DNA of 64,000 nt from Clostridia bacterium (GTDB taxonomy: Bacteria; Bacillota; Clostridia; Oscillospirales; CAG-272): contig JAFTXX010000001.1 of NCBI GenBank assembly GCA_017461475.1, positions 1 to 64,000 of the forward strand. The letters run 5' to 3'. Below are positions 51,596 to 60,259 of this stretch, in pieces (position 1 is the stretch's first letter; the number at the start of each line of letters is the position of its first letter). A program made the translations under genes and the position numbers. The notes under the pieces are model-generated. The model worked only from the letters and a program-made list of their open reading frames with translations. It did no database searches and was not told where the DNA came from.

Positions 51596-52228
51596 ATGAA
51601 AATTATATTTTTAGGCGCACCCGGCGCAGGTAAGGGCACGCAGGCTGAAAAGGTTGCGGCTCACCTTAACATTCCCACTATTTCAACAGGCGCGATTATC
51701 CGCGCGGCACTTAAAGAAGGCACAGAGATGGGTCTTGCCGCAAAGGCATATATCGAAGCCGGCAAACTCGTTCCCGATGAAGTCGTTATCGGCATCATCA
51801 AGGAGCGACTTGCCAATGACGATTGCAAAAACGGTTTCATACTTGACGGTTTCCCTCGCACGATAGCGCAGGCAGAGGCACTTGATGCAATGGGCATTGA
51901 GATCGACCTCGTTGTCAACATCAGTGTTGATGACGCAACTATCGTTGAGAGAATGAGCGGCAGACGCGTTTGCGCGGCGTGCGGTGCAACATTCCACACA
52001 AAGTTCAATCCTTCCGCTGACGGCGACAAGTGTGATAAGTGTGGTGCAGAACTCACTATCCGCAAGGATGATAAACCCGAGGTTGTCGCAGACCGCCTCA
52101 GAGTTTACCATGAGGAAACCGAGCCCCTCGAGCGTTACTATGACGCAAAGGGAATTCTCAAGACCGTTGTAGGTCAGGAGAAACTCGAAGATACTACCGC
52201 GCTTACCTTTAAGGCAATCGGAGTATAA
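51596..52228 (+). CDS. adk: Adenylate kinase, zinc-binding type
   Basis: The 210-residue enzyme interconverts ATP, AMP and ADP. P-loop GAPGAGKGT (7-15); FILDGFPRT (81-89); zinc lid with C126, C129, C146 and C149. Long (lid-containing) form. Start after TGAGGTACCT; followed by map with one base between. Confidence 0.98.
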   Translation: MKIIFLGAPGAGKGTQAEKVAAHLNIPTISTGAIIRAALKEGTEMGLAAKAYIEAGKLVPDEVVIGIIKERLANDDCKNGFILDGFPRTIAQAEALDAMGIEIDLVVNISVDDATIVERMSGRRVCAACGATFHTKFNPSADGDKCDKCGAELTIRKDDKPEVVADRLRVYHEETEPLERYYDAKGILKTVVGQEKLEDTTALTFKAIGV

Positions 52229-52229
52229 A

Positions 52230-52982
52230 ATGATTCAGCTTAAAAACAAGGCACAAATTGAGCTGATGCGTGTTTCAGGCAGAATTACCGGCGAGGCACT
52301 CGCCGTTGCCGAGGAAATGATTCGTGAAGGCGTGTCGACCTATGAGATTGACAAAGCCATCCGCAATCACATCGAAAAGAGCGGTGCTAAACCCTCTTTC
52401 CTCGGTTACGCGGGCTTCCCCGGAAGCGCCTGTATCAGCATCAACGATGAGGTAATTCACGGTATCCCCTCAAAGAAACGCATTTTGCAAGAGGGCGACA
52501 TTGTAAAGATTGACGTCGGAGCATTTATCGGCGGTTTCCACGGCGACGCGGCCCGCACCTTTCCCGTAGGAAAGATAAGCGAGGAGGCGGCACGCCTTAT
52601 CGAAGCCACTAAAGAATGTTTCTACAAAGGCGTTGCGCAGGCTACTGCCGGTAATCGCGTTGGCGACATCGGCGCGGCTGTTGAGGCCCACGCAAAATCT
52701 TACGGATACAGTGTCGTTAAGAGATACGTCGGTCACGGTGTAGGACATGAACTCCATGAGTCTCCCGAGGTTCCGAATTTCGGAACGCCCGGTCGCGGCG
52801 CCAGACTTTTCCCCGGCACGGTAATTGCTATCGAGCCGATGATAAACGAAGGCGTATGTGATGTGCACGAAATGCCTGACGGCTGGACGGTCAAGACCGC
52901 CGACCGCAAGCTTTCCGCACATTATGAAAACACTGTTGCAATAACCGATGAGGGTCCGATACTCCTTACCGAAATCAAATGA
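52230..52982 (+). CDS. map: Methionine aminopeptidase, type I
   Basis: The 250-residue dimetal peptidase removes the N-terminal Met of new proteins. Metal ligands are in IDVGAFIGGFHGDAART, the GHGVGHELHE segment, IEPMI and HYENTVAIT. It lacks the N-terminal zinc finger of some types. Follows adk by one base and overlaps the KOW gene by 4 bases (ATGA). Confidence 0.97.
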   Translation: MIQLKNKAQIELMRVSGRITGEALAVAEEMIREGVSTYEIDKAIRNHIEKSGAKPSFLGYAGFPGSACISINDEVIHGIPSKKRILQEGDIVKIDVGAFIGGFHGDAARTFPVGKISEEAARLIEATKECFYKGVAQATAGNRVGDIGAAVEAHAKSYGYSVVKRYVGHGVGHELHESPEVPNFGTPGRGARLFPGTVIAIEPMINEGVCDVHEMPDGWTVKTADRKLSAHYENTVAITDEGPILLTEIK

Positions 52983-53224
52983 GTGAAAGTTGCATTGGTC
53001 TCTTCGCATATTCAAAGTGCGGCAGGGACAGAAAGCGTCTGTTTTGTGTAGTCGACCGTCTCGACGAGGACTTCGTCCTTGTGGCTGACGGAAAACTTCA
53101 TAAGACAGAAGCACCTAAGAAAAAAAGGCTGAAGCATTTATCCTTTGTTACGAAAGAACCTATATCGGTTCCGAAAAGTAACGAAGAACTCTATAAGCGT
53201 ATTTACGAATATGAGTTTAAGTAG
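52979..53224 (+). CDS. KOW domain RNA-binding protein (L14e-like)
   Basis: 81 residues. [21 protein letters not shown] and [18 protein letters not shown] are typical of the KOW-type small protein found between map and infA in Clostridia. It is related to the fold of archaeal/eukaryotic L14e. Probably binds RNA or ribosomes. Role unproven. Confidence 0.85.
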   Translation: MSESCIGLFAYSKCGRDRKRLFCVVDRLDEDFVLVADGKLHKTEAPKKKRLKHLSFVTKEPISVPKSNEELYKRIYEYEFK

Positions 53225-53235
53225 GAGGGATTATT

Positions 53236-53454
53236 GTGCCAAAAGATGATGTAATGGAATTTGAAGGTGTGGTACTTGAGGCACTGCCTAATGCCAACTT
53301 CAAAGTACAGCTTCCCAGCGGACATATTGTTAATGCCCACATTTCGGGTAAGCTGCGCATGAACTATATCAGAATACTGCCCGGTGATAAAGTTACCGTT
53401 GAGGTGTCGGTCTACGACCCCACAAAGGGACGCATTACCTGGCGCGTAAAATAA
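53236..53454 (+). CDS. infA: Translation initiation factor IF-1
   Basis: 72 residues, S1-type OB fold: [20 protein letters not shown] and [20 protein letters not shown]. Starts with GTG at 53236 behind a strong TAGGAGGG, so the initiation codon is weak while the site is strong. IF-1 binds the A site during initiation. Confidence 0.95.
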   Translation: MPKDDVMEFEGVVLEALPNANFKVQLPSGHIVNAHISGKLRMNYIRILPGDKVTVEVSVYDPTKGRITWRVK

Positions 53455-53482
53455 ACTAACCATTATGAAAGGAAGATAAACA

Positions 53483-53596
53483 ATGAAAGTTAAGCCTTCC
53501 GTAAAGAAGATTTGCGAAAAGTGCAAAATCATCAAGAGAAAAGGTAAAGTAATGGTTATTTGCGAGAACCCCAAGCACAAGCAGAAGCAGGGTTAA
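53483..53596 (+). CDS. rpmJ: 50S ribosomal protein L36
   Basis: 37 residues: [20 protein letters not shown] and ending KHKQKQG. C11, C14, C27 and H32 form the zinc site of the zinc-dependent form. AAAGGAAG upstream. A hairpin GTGTCA-AACG-TGACAC (53618-53633) lies in the 64-base gap before rpsM. Confidence 0.96.
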   Translation: MKVKPSVKKICEKCKIIKRKGKVMVICENPKHKQKQG

Positions 53597-53660
53597 GCAA
53601 AAACCGTTAAACCGAAAGTGTCAAACGTGACACAAACCAAAGAAAGGATGGATTACACAA

Positions 53661-54029
53661 ATGGCTCGTATAGCTGGTGTTGATATTCCAAATCAGAAGC
53701 GTGTTGAGATAGCGCTTACCTATATCTACGGCATCGGACAGACCAGTGCTAAGGCAATCCTTGAGAAGACAGGTATCAATCCTGACACTCGTGCAAAGGA
53801 CCTTACCGAGGCAGAGGTTGCAAAGCTCCGTGATGAGATTGAAGCAAACTACACTGTAGAGGGTGACCTCCGCCGTGAAGTAGCACTCAACATCAAGAAT
53901 ATGGTAGAAATCAACTGCTACCGCGGCATTCGTCACAGAAAGGGTCTCCCCGTAAGAGGTCAGAGAACCAAGACCAATGCCAGAACTCGCAAGGGTCCCG
54001 CAAAGACCATCGCGAATAAGAAGAAGTAA
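53661..54029 (+). CDS. rpsM: 30S ribosomal protein S13
   Basis: 122 residues. [38 protein letters not shown] and the basic tail [17 protein letters not shown]. Contacts P-site tRNA and 5S region via bridges. Confidence 0.98.
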   Translation: MARIAGVDIPNQKRVEIALTYIYGIGQTSAKAILEKTGINPDTRAKDLTEAEVAKLRDEIEANYTVEGDLRREVALNIKNMVEINCYRGIRHRKGLPVRGQRTKTNARTRKGPAKTIANKKK

Positions 54030-54044
54030 AGGAGTGACCAAAGA

Positions 54045-54440
54045 ATGGCTAAAGCTGTTAAGAAGGTTATCAAGAAGCGCCGCGAGCGCAAGAACGTTGA
54101 GAAGGGCGCAGCACATATCCAGGCTACCTTTAACAACACGATAATCACTATCACCGATACAGAGGGCAACGCAGTATCCTGGGCATCTGCCGGCGAAATG
54201 GGCTTCAAGGGCTCCAGAAAGTCTACTCCTTTTGCAGCACAGACCGCAGCAGAAGCAGCAGGCAAGATCGCAGTTGACCACGGCATGAAGACCGTTGAAG
54301 TTTACGTTAAGGGCCCCGGCTCGGGACGTGAATCCGCAATTCGTGCACTTCAGACTGTAGGCCTTGACATCACTATGATTAAGGATGTCACCCCTATCCC
54401 TCACAACGGTTGCCGTCCGCCTAAGCGCAGACGCGTATAA
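54045..54440 (+). CDS. rpsK: 30S ribosomal protein S11
   Basis: 131 residues with [20 protein letters not shown] and [19 protein letters not shown]. Lies at the platform near the E site. AAGGAGTGACC precedes ATG. Confidence 0.98.
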   Translation: MAKAVKKVIKKRRERKNVEKGAAHIQATFNNTIITITDTEGNAVSWASAGEMGFKGSRKSTPFAAQTAAEAAGKIAVDHGMKTVEVYVKGPGSGRESAIRALQTVGLDITMIKDVTPIPHNGCRPPKRRRV

Positions 54441-54461
54441 TTCTAGAAGGAGGATACAGAA

Positions 54462-55058
54462 ATGGCAGTAAATCGCGAACCGATTTTGAAGACTTGCAGA
54501 ACACTCGGCATCAGCCCCGCTGTTCTCGGATATAACAAGCAGTCTAACAGAAACCCCGGTGCTGACAAGCACAAGAAGGTTTCCAAGTACGGCTCTCAGC
54601 TCAAGGAAAAGCAGAAGCTCAAGTTCATCTACGGCGTTCTTGAGAAGCAGTTCCGTCACTACTATGACCTCGCTGAAAAGATGGAGGGCAAAGCAGGTGA
54701 GAACATGATTACTCTTCTTGAGTGCCGTCTCGACAATGTAGCATGGAGAATGGGTATCGCTCCCACTCGCCGTGAAGCAAGACAGATCGTTACTCATGAG
54801 CATCTCGACCTCAACGGCAAGAAGGCAAACATTCCTTCCATCCGTATCAAGGTAGGCGACGTTATCTCTGTAAGAGAGAACTTCCGCGGTACCGACAGAT
54901 GCAAGGCTCTTCTCGAAGACATGAAGACCAAGACCGCTCCCAAGTGGCTTGAAGTTGACGCTGAGAACGGCACTGCAAAGGTCGTTGCACTTCCCACTAA
55001 GGAAGATATCGACTACGAAGTCAACGAGCAGGCAATCGTTGAGTTCTATTCCAAGTAA
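54462..55058 (+). CDS. rpsD: 30S ribosomal protein S4
   Basis: 198 residues. S4-type RNA-binding domain (RLDNVAWRMGIAPTRREARQ) and ENFRGTDRCK. The N-terminus lacks the four-Cys zinc site (one Cys only), the zinc-free form. S4 nucleates 16S assembly. Here it lies within the alpha operon, unlike Bacillus where it stands alone. Confidence 0.98.
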   Translation: MAVNREPILKTCRTLGISPAVLGYNKQSNRNPGADKHKKVSKYGSQLKEKQKLKFIYGVLEKQFRHYYDLAEKMEGKAGENMITLLECRLDNVAWRMGIAPTRREARQIVTHEHLDLNGKKANIPSIRIKVGDVISVRENFRGTDRCKALLEDMKTKTAPKWLEVDAENGTAKVVALPTKEDIDYEVNEQAIVEFYSK

Positions 55059-55064
55059 TACCGC

Positions 55065-55091
55065 CTCCGATATGTATACATTATATCGGAG
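55065..55091 (+). other. Hairpin between rpsD and rpoA
   Basis: CTCCGATAT and ATATCGGAG form a perfect 9-bp stem with a 9-base loop in the 125-base gap. No T run follows, so it does not look like a terminator. It may be a regulatory or processing site for rpoA. Confidence 0.45.
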
Positions 55092-55183
55092 CGTGGTCTT
55101 TGGTATACTGTATGCAGGATAGTGCACCACTCCAATGGAGAGATTATCGGATTGCATGAACAGTTTTAATAGGAGGGTACGAA

Positions 55184-56152
55184 ATGATTGAAATAGAAAA
55201 GCCTAATATTAACATGGTCGACGTTAGTGAAGACGGCAGCGAAGGAACCTTTGTTGTTGAGCCTCTTGAGCGCGGCTACGGCACAACGCTCGGCAACTCG
55301 CTTCGCAGAGTGCTTCTCAGCTCGCTTCCCGGTGTTGCAGTAAACAGCATCAAGATTGACGGCGTGCTTCACGAAATTTCTACCGTGTCCGGTGTAAAAG
55401 AAGATGTCACCGAAATCGTTCTTAACGTAAAGGGTATCGTTGCAAAGCTTTACTCTCAGGGCCCCAAGACCGTTGTTATCGACGTAACAGGCGGTTGCGA
55501 GGTTACCGCAGGCGACATCGCTACCGATGCTGACATCGAAATTCTCAATCCCGAGCACCACATCGCTACCGTTGTTGAAAATGCACGCTTCTACATGGAG
55601 CTTACATTTGACCGCGGACGCGGATATGTTTCTTCGGATAAGAATAAGCAGGCATACAATGCAACTGCACAGGTCAGCGCACCTATCGGTCTTATCTTCA
55701 CCGATTCTATTTATACCCCTGTGTACAAGGTACAGTACACTGTGGAAAACACCCGTGTAGGAAACATCACCGACTACGATAAGCTCACGCTTAACGTTAA
55801 GACAAACGGCACTGTTTCCGCTAAGGAAGCGATTTCGCTCGGCGCCAAGATACTCAACGAGCATCTCAACCTCTTCGTAAATATGTCGGATGAGGCTAAG
55901 AAGGCGGAAATCATGGTTGAACGTAAGGAAACCATCAGGGACAGAGTCCTTGAGATGACCATTGAAGATCTTGACTTGTCAGTCCGCAGCTTCAACTGCT
56001 TGAAGCGCGCAGGTATCAACACTGTTGAAGACTTGACAAATCGTACCGAGAGCGAAATGATCAAGGTCAAGAACCTCGGTAAGAAGTCGCTTGAAGAAGT
56101 TATCCACAAACTTCAGGGACTCGGCCTCGAACTTAAGCGCGAGGACGACTAA
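55184..56152 (+). CDS. rpoA: DNA-directed RNA polymerase alpha subunit
   Basis: 322 residues. The N-terminal domain shows [20 protein letters not shown] and [11 protein letters not shown], used for dimerisation and beta/beta' binding; the C-terminal domain has [16 protein letters not shown] and [20 protein letters not shown], which contacts UP elements and activators. TAGGAGGG site 9 bases before ATG. Confidence 0.98.
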   Translation: MIEIEKPNINMVDVSEDGSEGTFVVEPLERGYGTTLGNSLRRVLLSSLPGVAVNSIKIDGVLHEISTVSGVKEDVTEIVLNVKGIVAKLYSQGPKTVVIDVTGGCEVTAGDIATDADIEILNPEHHIATVVENARFYMELTFDRGRGYVSSDKNKQAYNATAQVSAPIGLIFTDSIYTPVYKVQYTVENTRVGNITDYDKLTLNVKTNGTVSAKEAISLGAKILNEHLNLFVNMSDEAKKAEIMVERKETIRDRVLEMTIEDLDLSVRSFNCLKRAGINTVEDLTNRTESEMIKVKNLGKKSLEEVIHKLQGLGLELKREDD

Positions 56153-56191
56153 TAACCATAGCAGGTTAAATACTACAAGGAGGGAATTACA

Positions 56192-56557
56192 ATGCCCGGA
56201 ACAAGAAAACTTGGCAGAACCACTGACCATAGAAAAGCTATGCTCAGAGGTATGGTAACATATTTGCTTGAGAACGGTTCTGTTGAGACTACTCTCACCA
56301 GAGCAAAGGAAGTACAGCCTCTTGCAGAGAAGATGATTACTCTCGGTAAGAAGAACACTCTTGCTTCCCGCCGTCAGGCACTTGCTTTCATCACTAAGGA
56401 GAGCGTTGTTAAGAAACTTTTCGACACTATCGCTCCCGAGTATGCTAACCGCAACGGCGGCTACACCCAGATTTACAAAATCGGTCCCCGCCGCGGAGAC
56501 GCAGCAGAAATGGCAATCATCCGTCTGGTTGCTAACGAAAAGAAGGACGAACAGTAA
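56192..56557 (+). CDS. rplQ: 50S ribosomal protein L17
   Basis: 121 residues with [20 protein letters not shown] and [20 protein letters not shown]. Last gene of the cluster; a strong terminator follows at 56570. ecfA, truA and rplM, which often follow in Firmicutes, are not here. Confidence 0.98.
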   Translation: MPGTRKLGRTTDHRKAMLRGMVTYLLENGSVETTLTRAKEVQPLAEKMITLGKKNTLASRRQALAFITKESVVKKLFDTIAPEYANRNGGYTQIYKIGPRRGDAAEMAIIRLVANEKKDEQ

Positions 56558-56569
56558 TCTTTCTGAAAT

Positions 56570-56596
56570 AAAAACCGCCCCGAGGGGCGGTTTTTT
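56570..56596 (+). terminator. Terminator of the ribosomal cluster
   Basis: AAAAACCGCCCC and GGGGCGGTTTTT form a 12-bp stem with a minimal loop, followed by a T tract. Confidence 0.88.
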
Positions 56597-56613
56597 GTTT
56601 TGCATTGAATGGA

Positions 56614-56941
56614 TAAATTAGTGTTTAGTGTTCAAGCAAACATCTCCCCGCGAGATCCTTCACTCCGCCCATACTCGCTTTGCGAGTATGGCAGGAACCT
56701 TCGGTTCCTTGTGCTCCGTTTGAGGATGACAAGCGGGGGGTGCAATGCTATAAAATAAGCCTTTTTTAGCACTTTGCTAAATCCCGCCATTGTCATCCTA
56801 GAGCAATGCGGCTCTGACTACCTGCGTAAGAAAACTTTAGTTCCGCCGAATCATCCGCCGCGTTTTGCGGCGGTTAAATCAGTGCGAGCCGCAGCGCGAA
56901 GGATCTCGGGCGGAGATGTCAGTTTAATAAACATTAATTTA
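56614..56941 (+). repeat. Dispersed palindromic element, copy 3 (328 bp)
   Basis: Same orientation as copy 1. Ends: TAAATTAGTGTTTA and TAAACATTAATTTA. It includes the shared arms (ACATCTCCCCGCGAGATCC, GAGGATGACAAGCGGGG, GATCTCGGGCGGAGATG). It also carries the same nested hairpins as copy 2 (CATACTCGC-TTT-GCGAGTATG) and extra sequence on the right with CCGCCGC-GTTTT-GCGGCGG. It is the longest copy. It lies 18 bases after the rplQ terminator. Confidence 0.85.
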
Positions 56942-57033
56942 TCTTTCTTTATAAAATTTTTATCATATTATGTGGAAATAATAAAAAAAGTGTGTTACAA
57001 TATATAGGTTAGTGAAATAAAAAGGACGGTGGC

Positions 57034-58527
57034 ATGGCAATGAGTAAAATCGGATTTGACAATGATAAATATTTGGAGATGCAGTCTAAGCATATCCGAG
57101 AGCGAATTGCCAAGTTCGGCGGCAAACTCTACCTTGAGTTCGGCGGCAAACTTTTTGACGACTTCCACGCGTCGCGTGTACTGCCGGGATTTAAACCCGA
57201 CAGTAAACTGCAGATGCTTCTTCAACTCAAGGATGACGCGGAAATAGTTATCGCTATCAACGCGGCTGACATTGAGAAAAACAAGGTTCGCGGCGACCTC
57301 GGTATCACATATGACCTCGACGTAATGCGCCTTATCGACGCTTTCCGCAGTGTCGGACTTTACGTGGGCAGCGTTGTTCTTACAAGATTTGCGTCACAAA
57401 GTGCCGCTGTTCAGTTTGAACGCAAACTCCAGAGCCTCGGTATCAAGGTTTACCACCATTATTCTATCGAAGGCTACCCCTATAATGTTGAAAAAATCGT
57501 GAGCGACGATGGTTACGGTATAAACGATTATATCGAGACCGAGCGTCGACTTGTAATTGTCACCGCTCCGGGGCCCGGCAGCGGCAAAATGGCAACTTGC
57601 CTTTCTCAGCTTTACCACGAGAACAAGCGCGGCGTAAAGGCGGGATATGCAAAATTTGAAACTTTCCCGATATGGAACATCCCGCTCAAGCACCCCGTAA
57701 ACATGGCGTACGAAGCGGCAACAGCCGACCTCAACGACATCAACATGATTGACCCGTTCCACCTCGAAGCTTACGGCGAAACCGCGGTAAACTATAACCG
57801 CGACGTTGAAATTTTCCCCGTAGTCGATGCGATGTTCAAGAAGATTTTCGGCGCCTCGCCGTATAAATCGCCCACGGATATGGGCGTAAATATGGCGGGT
57901 AACTGCATTATCGACGACGACGCAGTTTGTGAAGCTTCAAATCAGGAAATTATCCGCCGTTACTATACCGCTCTCTGCGACGAAAGAGAGAATATGACCA
58001 CTTCGGACACCGTTCATAAGCTCGACCTTTTGATGAAGCAGGCAAACCTCACTGCCCAGCAGCGTCCCGTTATCGCGGCGGCACTTGCCAAGGCAGAGGC
58101 AACCGACGCTCCCGCGGCGGCAATGGAACTTCCCGACGGACGTATTCTCACCGGCAAAACCTCATCCTTGCTCGGCGCGTCCGCTGCACTCCTGCTTAAC
58201 GCTCTCAAAGCGCTCGCAGGCATTGACGACGAAGTGGAACTTATTTCTCCCACCGTAATCGAACCCGTGCAGAGACTCAAAACAAGCTACCTCGGAAATC
58301 ACAATCCGCGCCTTCATACCGATGAAGTGCTTATCGCGCTTTCCATCAGTGCGGTAACTTCAAAAACCGCGGCGCAGGCGCTTGACCAGCTCGGTAAACT
58401 TGCAGGTTGCGAAGCACATTCCACCGTTATCCTCTCGCAGGTCGACAGCAAAACCTTCAAAAAACTCGGCGTAAACCTCACCTGCGAACCAAGATACCAG
58501 GCAAAGAAACTCTACCACGCAAAATAA
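57034..58527 (+). CDS. DUF1846 family protein
   Basis: A 497-residue cytoplasmic protein of the DUF1846 family: FDNDKYLEMQSKHIRERIAK, YLEFGGKLFDDFHASRVLPG, and a P-loop-like APGPGSGKMATCLSQLY (about residues 180-196). Structures of relatives show a multi-domain fold, but no enzyme activity has been settled as far as I know. AAAAGGACGG lies before ATG; a second ATG 6 bases on is also possible. Single-gene unit flanked on both sides by inverted copies (3 and 4) of the dispersed element. Confidence 0.92.
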   Translation: MAMSKIGFDNDKYLEMQSKHIRERIAKFGGKLYLEFGGKLFDDFHASRVLPGFKPDSKLQMLLQLKDDAEIVIAINAADIEKNKVRGDLGITYDLDVMRLIDAFRSVGLYVGSVVLTRFASQSAAVQFERKLQSLGIKVYHHYSIEGYPYNVEKIVSDDGYGINDYIETERRLVIVTAPGPGSGKMATCLSQLYHENKRGVKAGYAKFETFPIWNIPLKHPVNMAYEAATADLNDINMIDPFHLEAYGETAVNYNRDVEIFPVVDAMFKKIFGASPYKSPTDMGVNMAGNCIIDDDAVCEASNQEIIRRYYTALCDERENMTTSDTVHKLDLLMKQANLTAQQRPVIAAALAKAEATDAPAAAMELPDGRILTGKTSSLLGASAALLLNALKALAGIDDEVELISPTVIEPVQRLKTSYLGNHNPRLHTDEVLIALSISAVTSKTAAQALDQLGKLAGCEAHSTVILSQVDSKTFKKLGVNLTCEPRYQAKKLYHAK

Positions 58528-58532
58528 AATAC

Positions 58533-58565
58533 AAAATCCTTGCAAAATGTTTGCAAGGATTTTTT
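58533..58565 (+). terminator. DUF1846 gene terminator
   Basis: AAAATCCTTGCAAA pairs perfectly with TTTGCAAGGATTTT around ATG, followed by more T. Confidence 0.88.
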
Positions 58566-58579
58566 ATGTCTGCTGATAG

Positions 58580-58783
58580 AAATTAATGTTTATGTTGCTG
58601 CGATCTCCGCCCGAGATCCTTCGCTGACGCTCAAGGATGACAAGGGCGGGATTTAGCATAGTGCTAAAAAGCTTTTGTTTACGCATTGTAACAACCCCCC
58701 GCTTGTCATCCTCGAACGGAGCCGCAGGCGCAGTGAAGGATCTCGCGGGGAGATGTTTGTTTACTTCGCTAAACATTTATTTA
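58580..58783 (-). repeat. Dispersed palindromic element, copy 4 (204 bp)
   Basis: Inverted relative to copies 1 and 3, the shortest copy. Left end GAAATTAATGTTTA and right end TAAACATTTATTTA (58770-58783). Carries CGATCTCCGCCCGAGATCC, AAGGATGACAAGGGCGGGAT and CCCCGCTTGTCATCCTCGAA, but lacks the nested hairpins of copies 2 and 3. Lies between the DUF1846 terminator and the XRE regulator. Confidence 0.85.
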
Positions 58784-58802
58784 CATTTTTGTGTAGCTAC
58801 TG

Positions 58803-59132
58803 TTATTTTTCAATCAAGGATTCTGCGAGCAACTGCACAGAATTTTTTTCTTTTTTCGACAACGCGCGATAGTTTGTTATTAGCTTTGCTTCTTCTGCGT
58901 TCAGATCAAGCTCGTGTACTTCCTCAATTTTGCTTTCAAGCTCGGTTCTGCCCACAAGGAAGTCAATAGAGGTATCAAAATAGTCGGCGATAACGCCGAG
59001 CGTTTCAAGGGTAGGTTCTACCTCGTGGTTTTCATATTTGTTTATTGATTGCTGACTTACATTGATTATTTCCGCAAGTTGTTTTTGACTTAGGCCTGCA
59101 CGAACGCGGAGCAATCGCAAGTTTTTTAACAT
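58803..59132 (-). CDS. XRE-family transcriptional regulator
   Basis: The 109-residue product has an N-terminal XRE helix-turn-helix (residues 4-60: LRLLRVRAGLSQKQLAEIIN, VSQQSINKYENH, then VIADYFDTSIDFLVGR) and a helical C-terminal tail. It is divergent from the polysaccharide deacetylase gene, with three related inverted-repeat sites between them, so it probably controls both. Start at 59132 behind AAGGGGTG. A TATAAT box on the minus strand lies at 59151-59156. Confidence 0.9.
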   Translation of the reverse strand: MLKNLRLLRVRAGLSQKQLAEIINVSQQSINKYENHEVEPTLETLGVIADYFDTSIDFLVGRTELESKIEEVHELDLNAEEAKLITNYRALSKKEKNSVQLLAESLIEK

Positions 59133-59163
59133 CGTATCACACCCCTTTTATTATAGAATAGCA

Positions 59164-59221
59164 ACTAATCACGGTTGTGTAAAAATCTTATTAGTTGTTA
59201 TTGACAACTAATTTTAGTTGT
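59164..59221. promoter_or_regulatory. Operator cluster between XRE regulator and deacetylase
   Basis: Half-site ACAACTAA recurs. ATTAGTTGT-TATTG-ACAACTAAT (59190-59212) and ACAACTAA-TT-TTAGTTGT (59204-59221) are perfect inverted repeats sharing one half-site; CAACTAAT...GGTTG at 59162-59178 is a weaker third site. They overlap the -35 box and spacer of the deacetylase promoter. Binding by the XRE protein is inference. Confidence 0.7.
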
Positions 59222-59229
59222 GGTATACT
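59201..59229 (+). promoter_or_regulatory. Sigma-A promoter of the polysaccharide deacetylase gene
   Basis: Perfect TTGACA (59201-59206), 17 bases and TATACT (59224-59229). The spacer is occupied by an inverted repeat, which suggests repression. Confidence 0.8.
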
Positions 59230-59262
59230 TTCATTATTAACGATTAAAATAAGAATAATATA

Positions 59263-60156
59263 ATGAAAGCGAGTATTGATACAAACATGTTCAAGTTAAT
59301 ATTGGTAAGTCTTTTGTGCCTACTTACATCATGCGGTGTAAATAATACCGCCGCGTCCGAAAGTGATAGTGTGTCTGATATCCAAAAGGAAGCAGACATT
59401 GCTATACTGATGTATCATCACTTTGACAGCAATGTTACAAGTGATATGATAGTGTCTGCCGAAACTTTTGATATGCACATGCGCACATTGAAAGAGGCGG
59501 GGTATACAGCAGTGACTTTTGATGAACTTGTCGACTATGTAGAAAACGGTACTCCGCTGCCAGATAACCCCGTATGTATTACAATGGATGACGGATATCT
59601 CAGTAATTATACAATTGCGTGGCCGATTTTGCAGAAATATGGCATGAAAGCAACAATTTTTGTAGTTGGAGCGGCGGCAGGCTGGACACATTACAGGGAT
59701 ACCGATTACTCATATATTCCTAAATTTACGTGGGAGCAGGCGCGCGAAATGGAAAACTCGGGGTATGTTGATATACAAAGCCACACATACGACTTGCATC
59801 ACTGGCCACCCTATGAGGTTGGCGACAGAGTTATCCGTCCCAACGCATTGCCGCTTGAGGGAGAAACGGATGCGGAATATACAAATGTGCTGATAGATGA
59901 CATAGAAAAATATACCGCTGTTTTTCAAAAAGAACTTGGCAAAACTCCCTTTGTTTTGGCATACCCCAACGGAAAGTATAATGACCTTTGCGAAGAGATA
60001 ATGCACGAACACGGTTTCAAGGTAACTTTGACGGTGAACAGTCATCCAAACAGGTTGGTTTACGGTGATGAAAGTTCATTGTATCTTCTCGGACGTTATA
60101 CGGTAAATAACAGTGTTACGGCTGAAAAGCTTCTTTCAACTGTCAGCGGAGAGTAG
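59263..60156 (+). CDS. Polysaccharide deacetylase (NodB/CE4) lipoprotein
   Basis: The 297-residue product has a lipoprotein signal (LILVSLLCLLTSCGVN) and a CE4 domain: ILMYHHF, CITMDDGYLSNYTIAWPIL (predicted base Asp and metal Asp), SHTYDLHH (metal His) and FVLAYPNGKYND. CE4 enzymes remove acetyl groups from cell-wall sugars or related polymers outside the membrane. The site before ATG is weak; the alternative start at 59287 is not better. Control by the divergent XRE protein is likely. Ends in its own terminator. Confidence 0.9.
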   Translation: MKASIDTNMFKLILVSLLCLLTSCGVNNTAASESDSVSDIQKEADIAILMYHHFDSNVTSDMIVSAETFDMHMRTLKEAGYTAVTFDELVDYVENGTPLPDNPVCITMDDGYLSNYTIAWPILQKYGMKATIFVVGAAAGWTHYRDTDYSYIPKFTWEQAREMENSGYVDIQSHTYDLHHWPPYEVGDRVIRPNALPLEGETDAEYTNVLIDDIEKYTAVFQKELGKTPFVLAYPNGKYNDLCEEIMHEHGFKVTLTVNSHPNRLVYGDESSLYLLGRYTVNNSVTAEKLLSTVSGE

Positions 60157-60186
60157 AAAATCGACGGGCAACCGCCGATTTTTTTA
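60157..60186 (+). terminator. Deacetylase gene terminator
   Basis: AAAATCGACGG and CCGCCGATTTT pair with one mismatch around GCAA and end in T, directly after the stop. Confidence 0.82.
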
Positions 60187-60200
60187 TTTACGCATAAACA

Positions 60201-60229
60201 TTGACTTTATTGCCATTTTCCAGTATAAT
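60201..60229 (+). promoter_or_regulatory. Sigma-A promoter of the ABC exporter and hisS
   Basis: TTGACT (60201-60206), 17 bases and TATAAT (60224-60229), 30 bases before ATG. Confidence 0.8.
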
Positions 60230-60259
60230 AAAATGATGTAATAACGGAGGTGAGCGACG

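Noticed and set aside
53607..55157. 516-codon open frame antisense to rpsM-rpsK-rpsD
   Set aside because: It is opposite three ribosomal protein genes. Long antisense frames are common here because of codon use in highly expressed genes.
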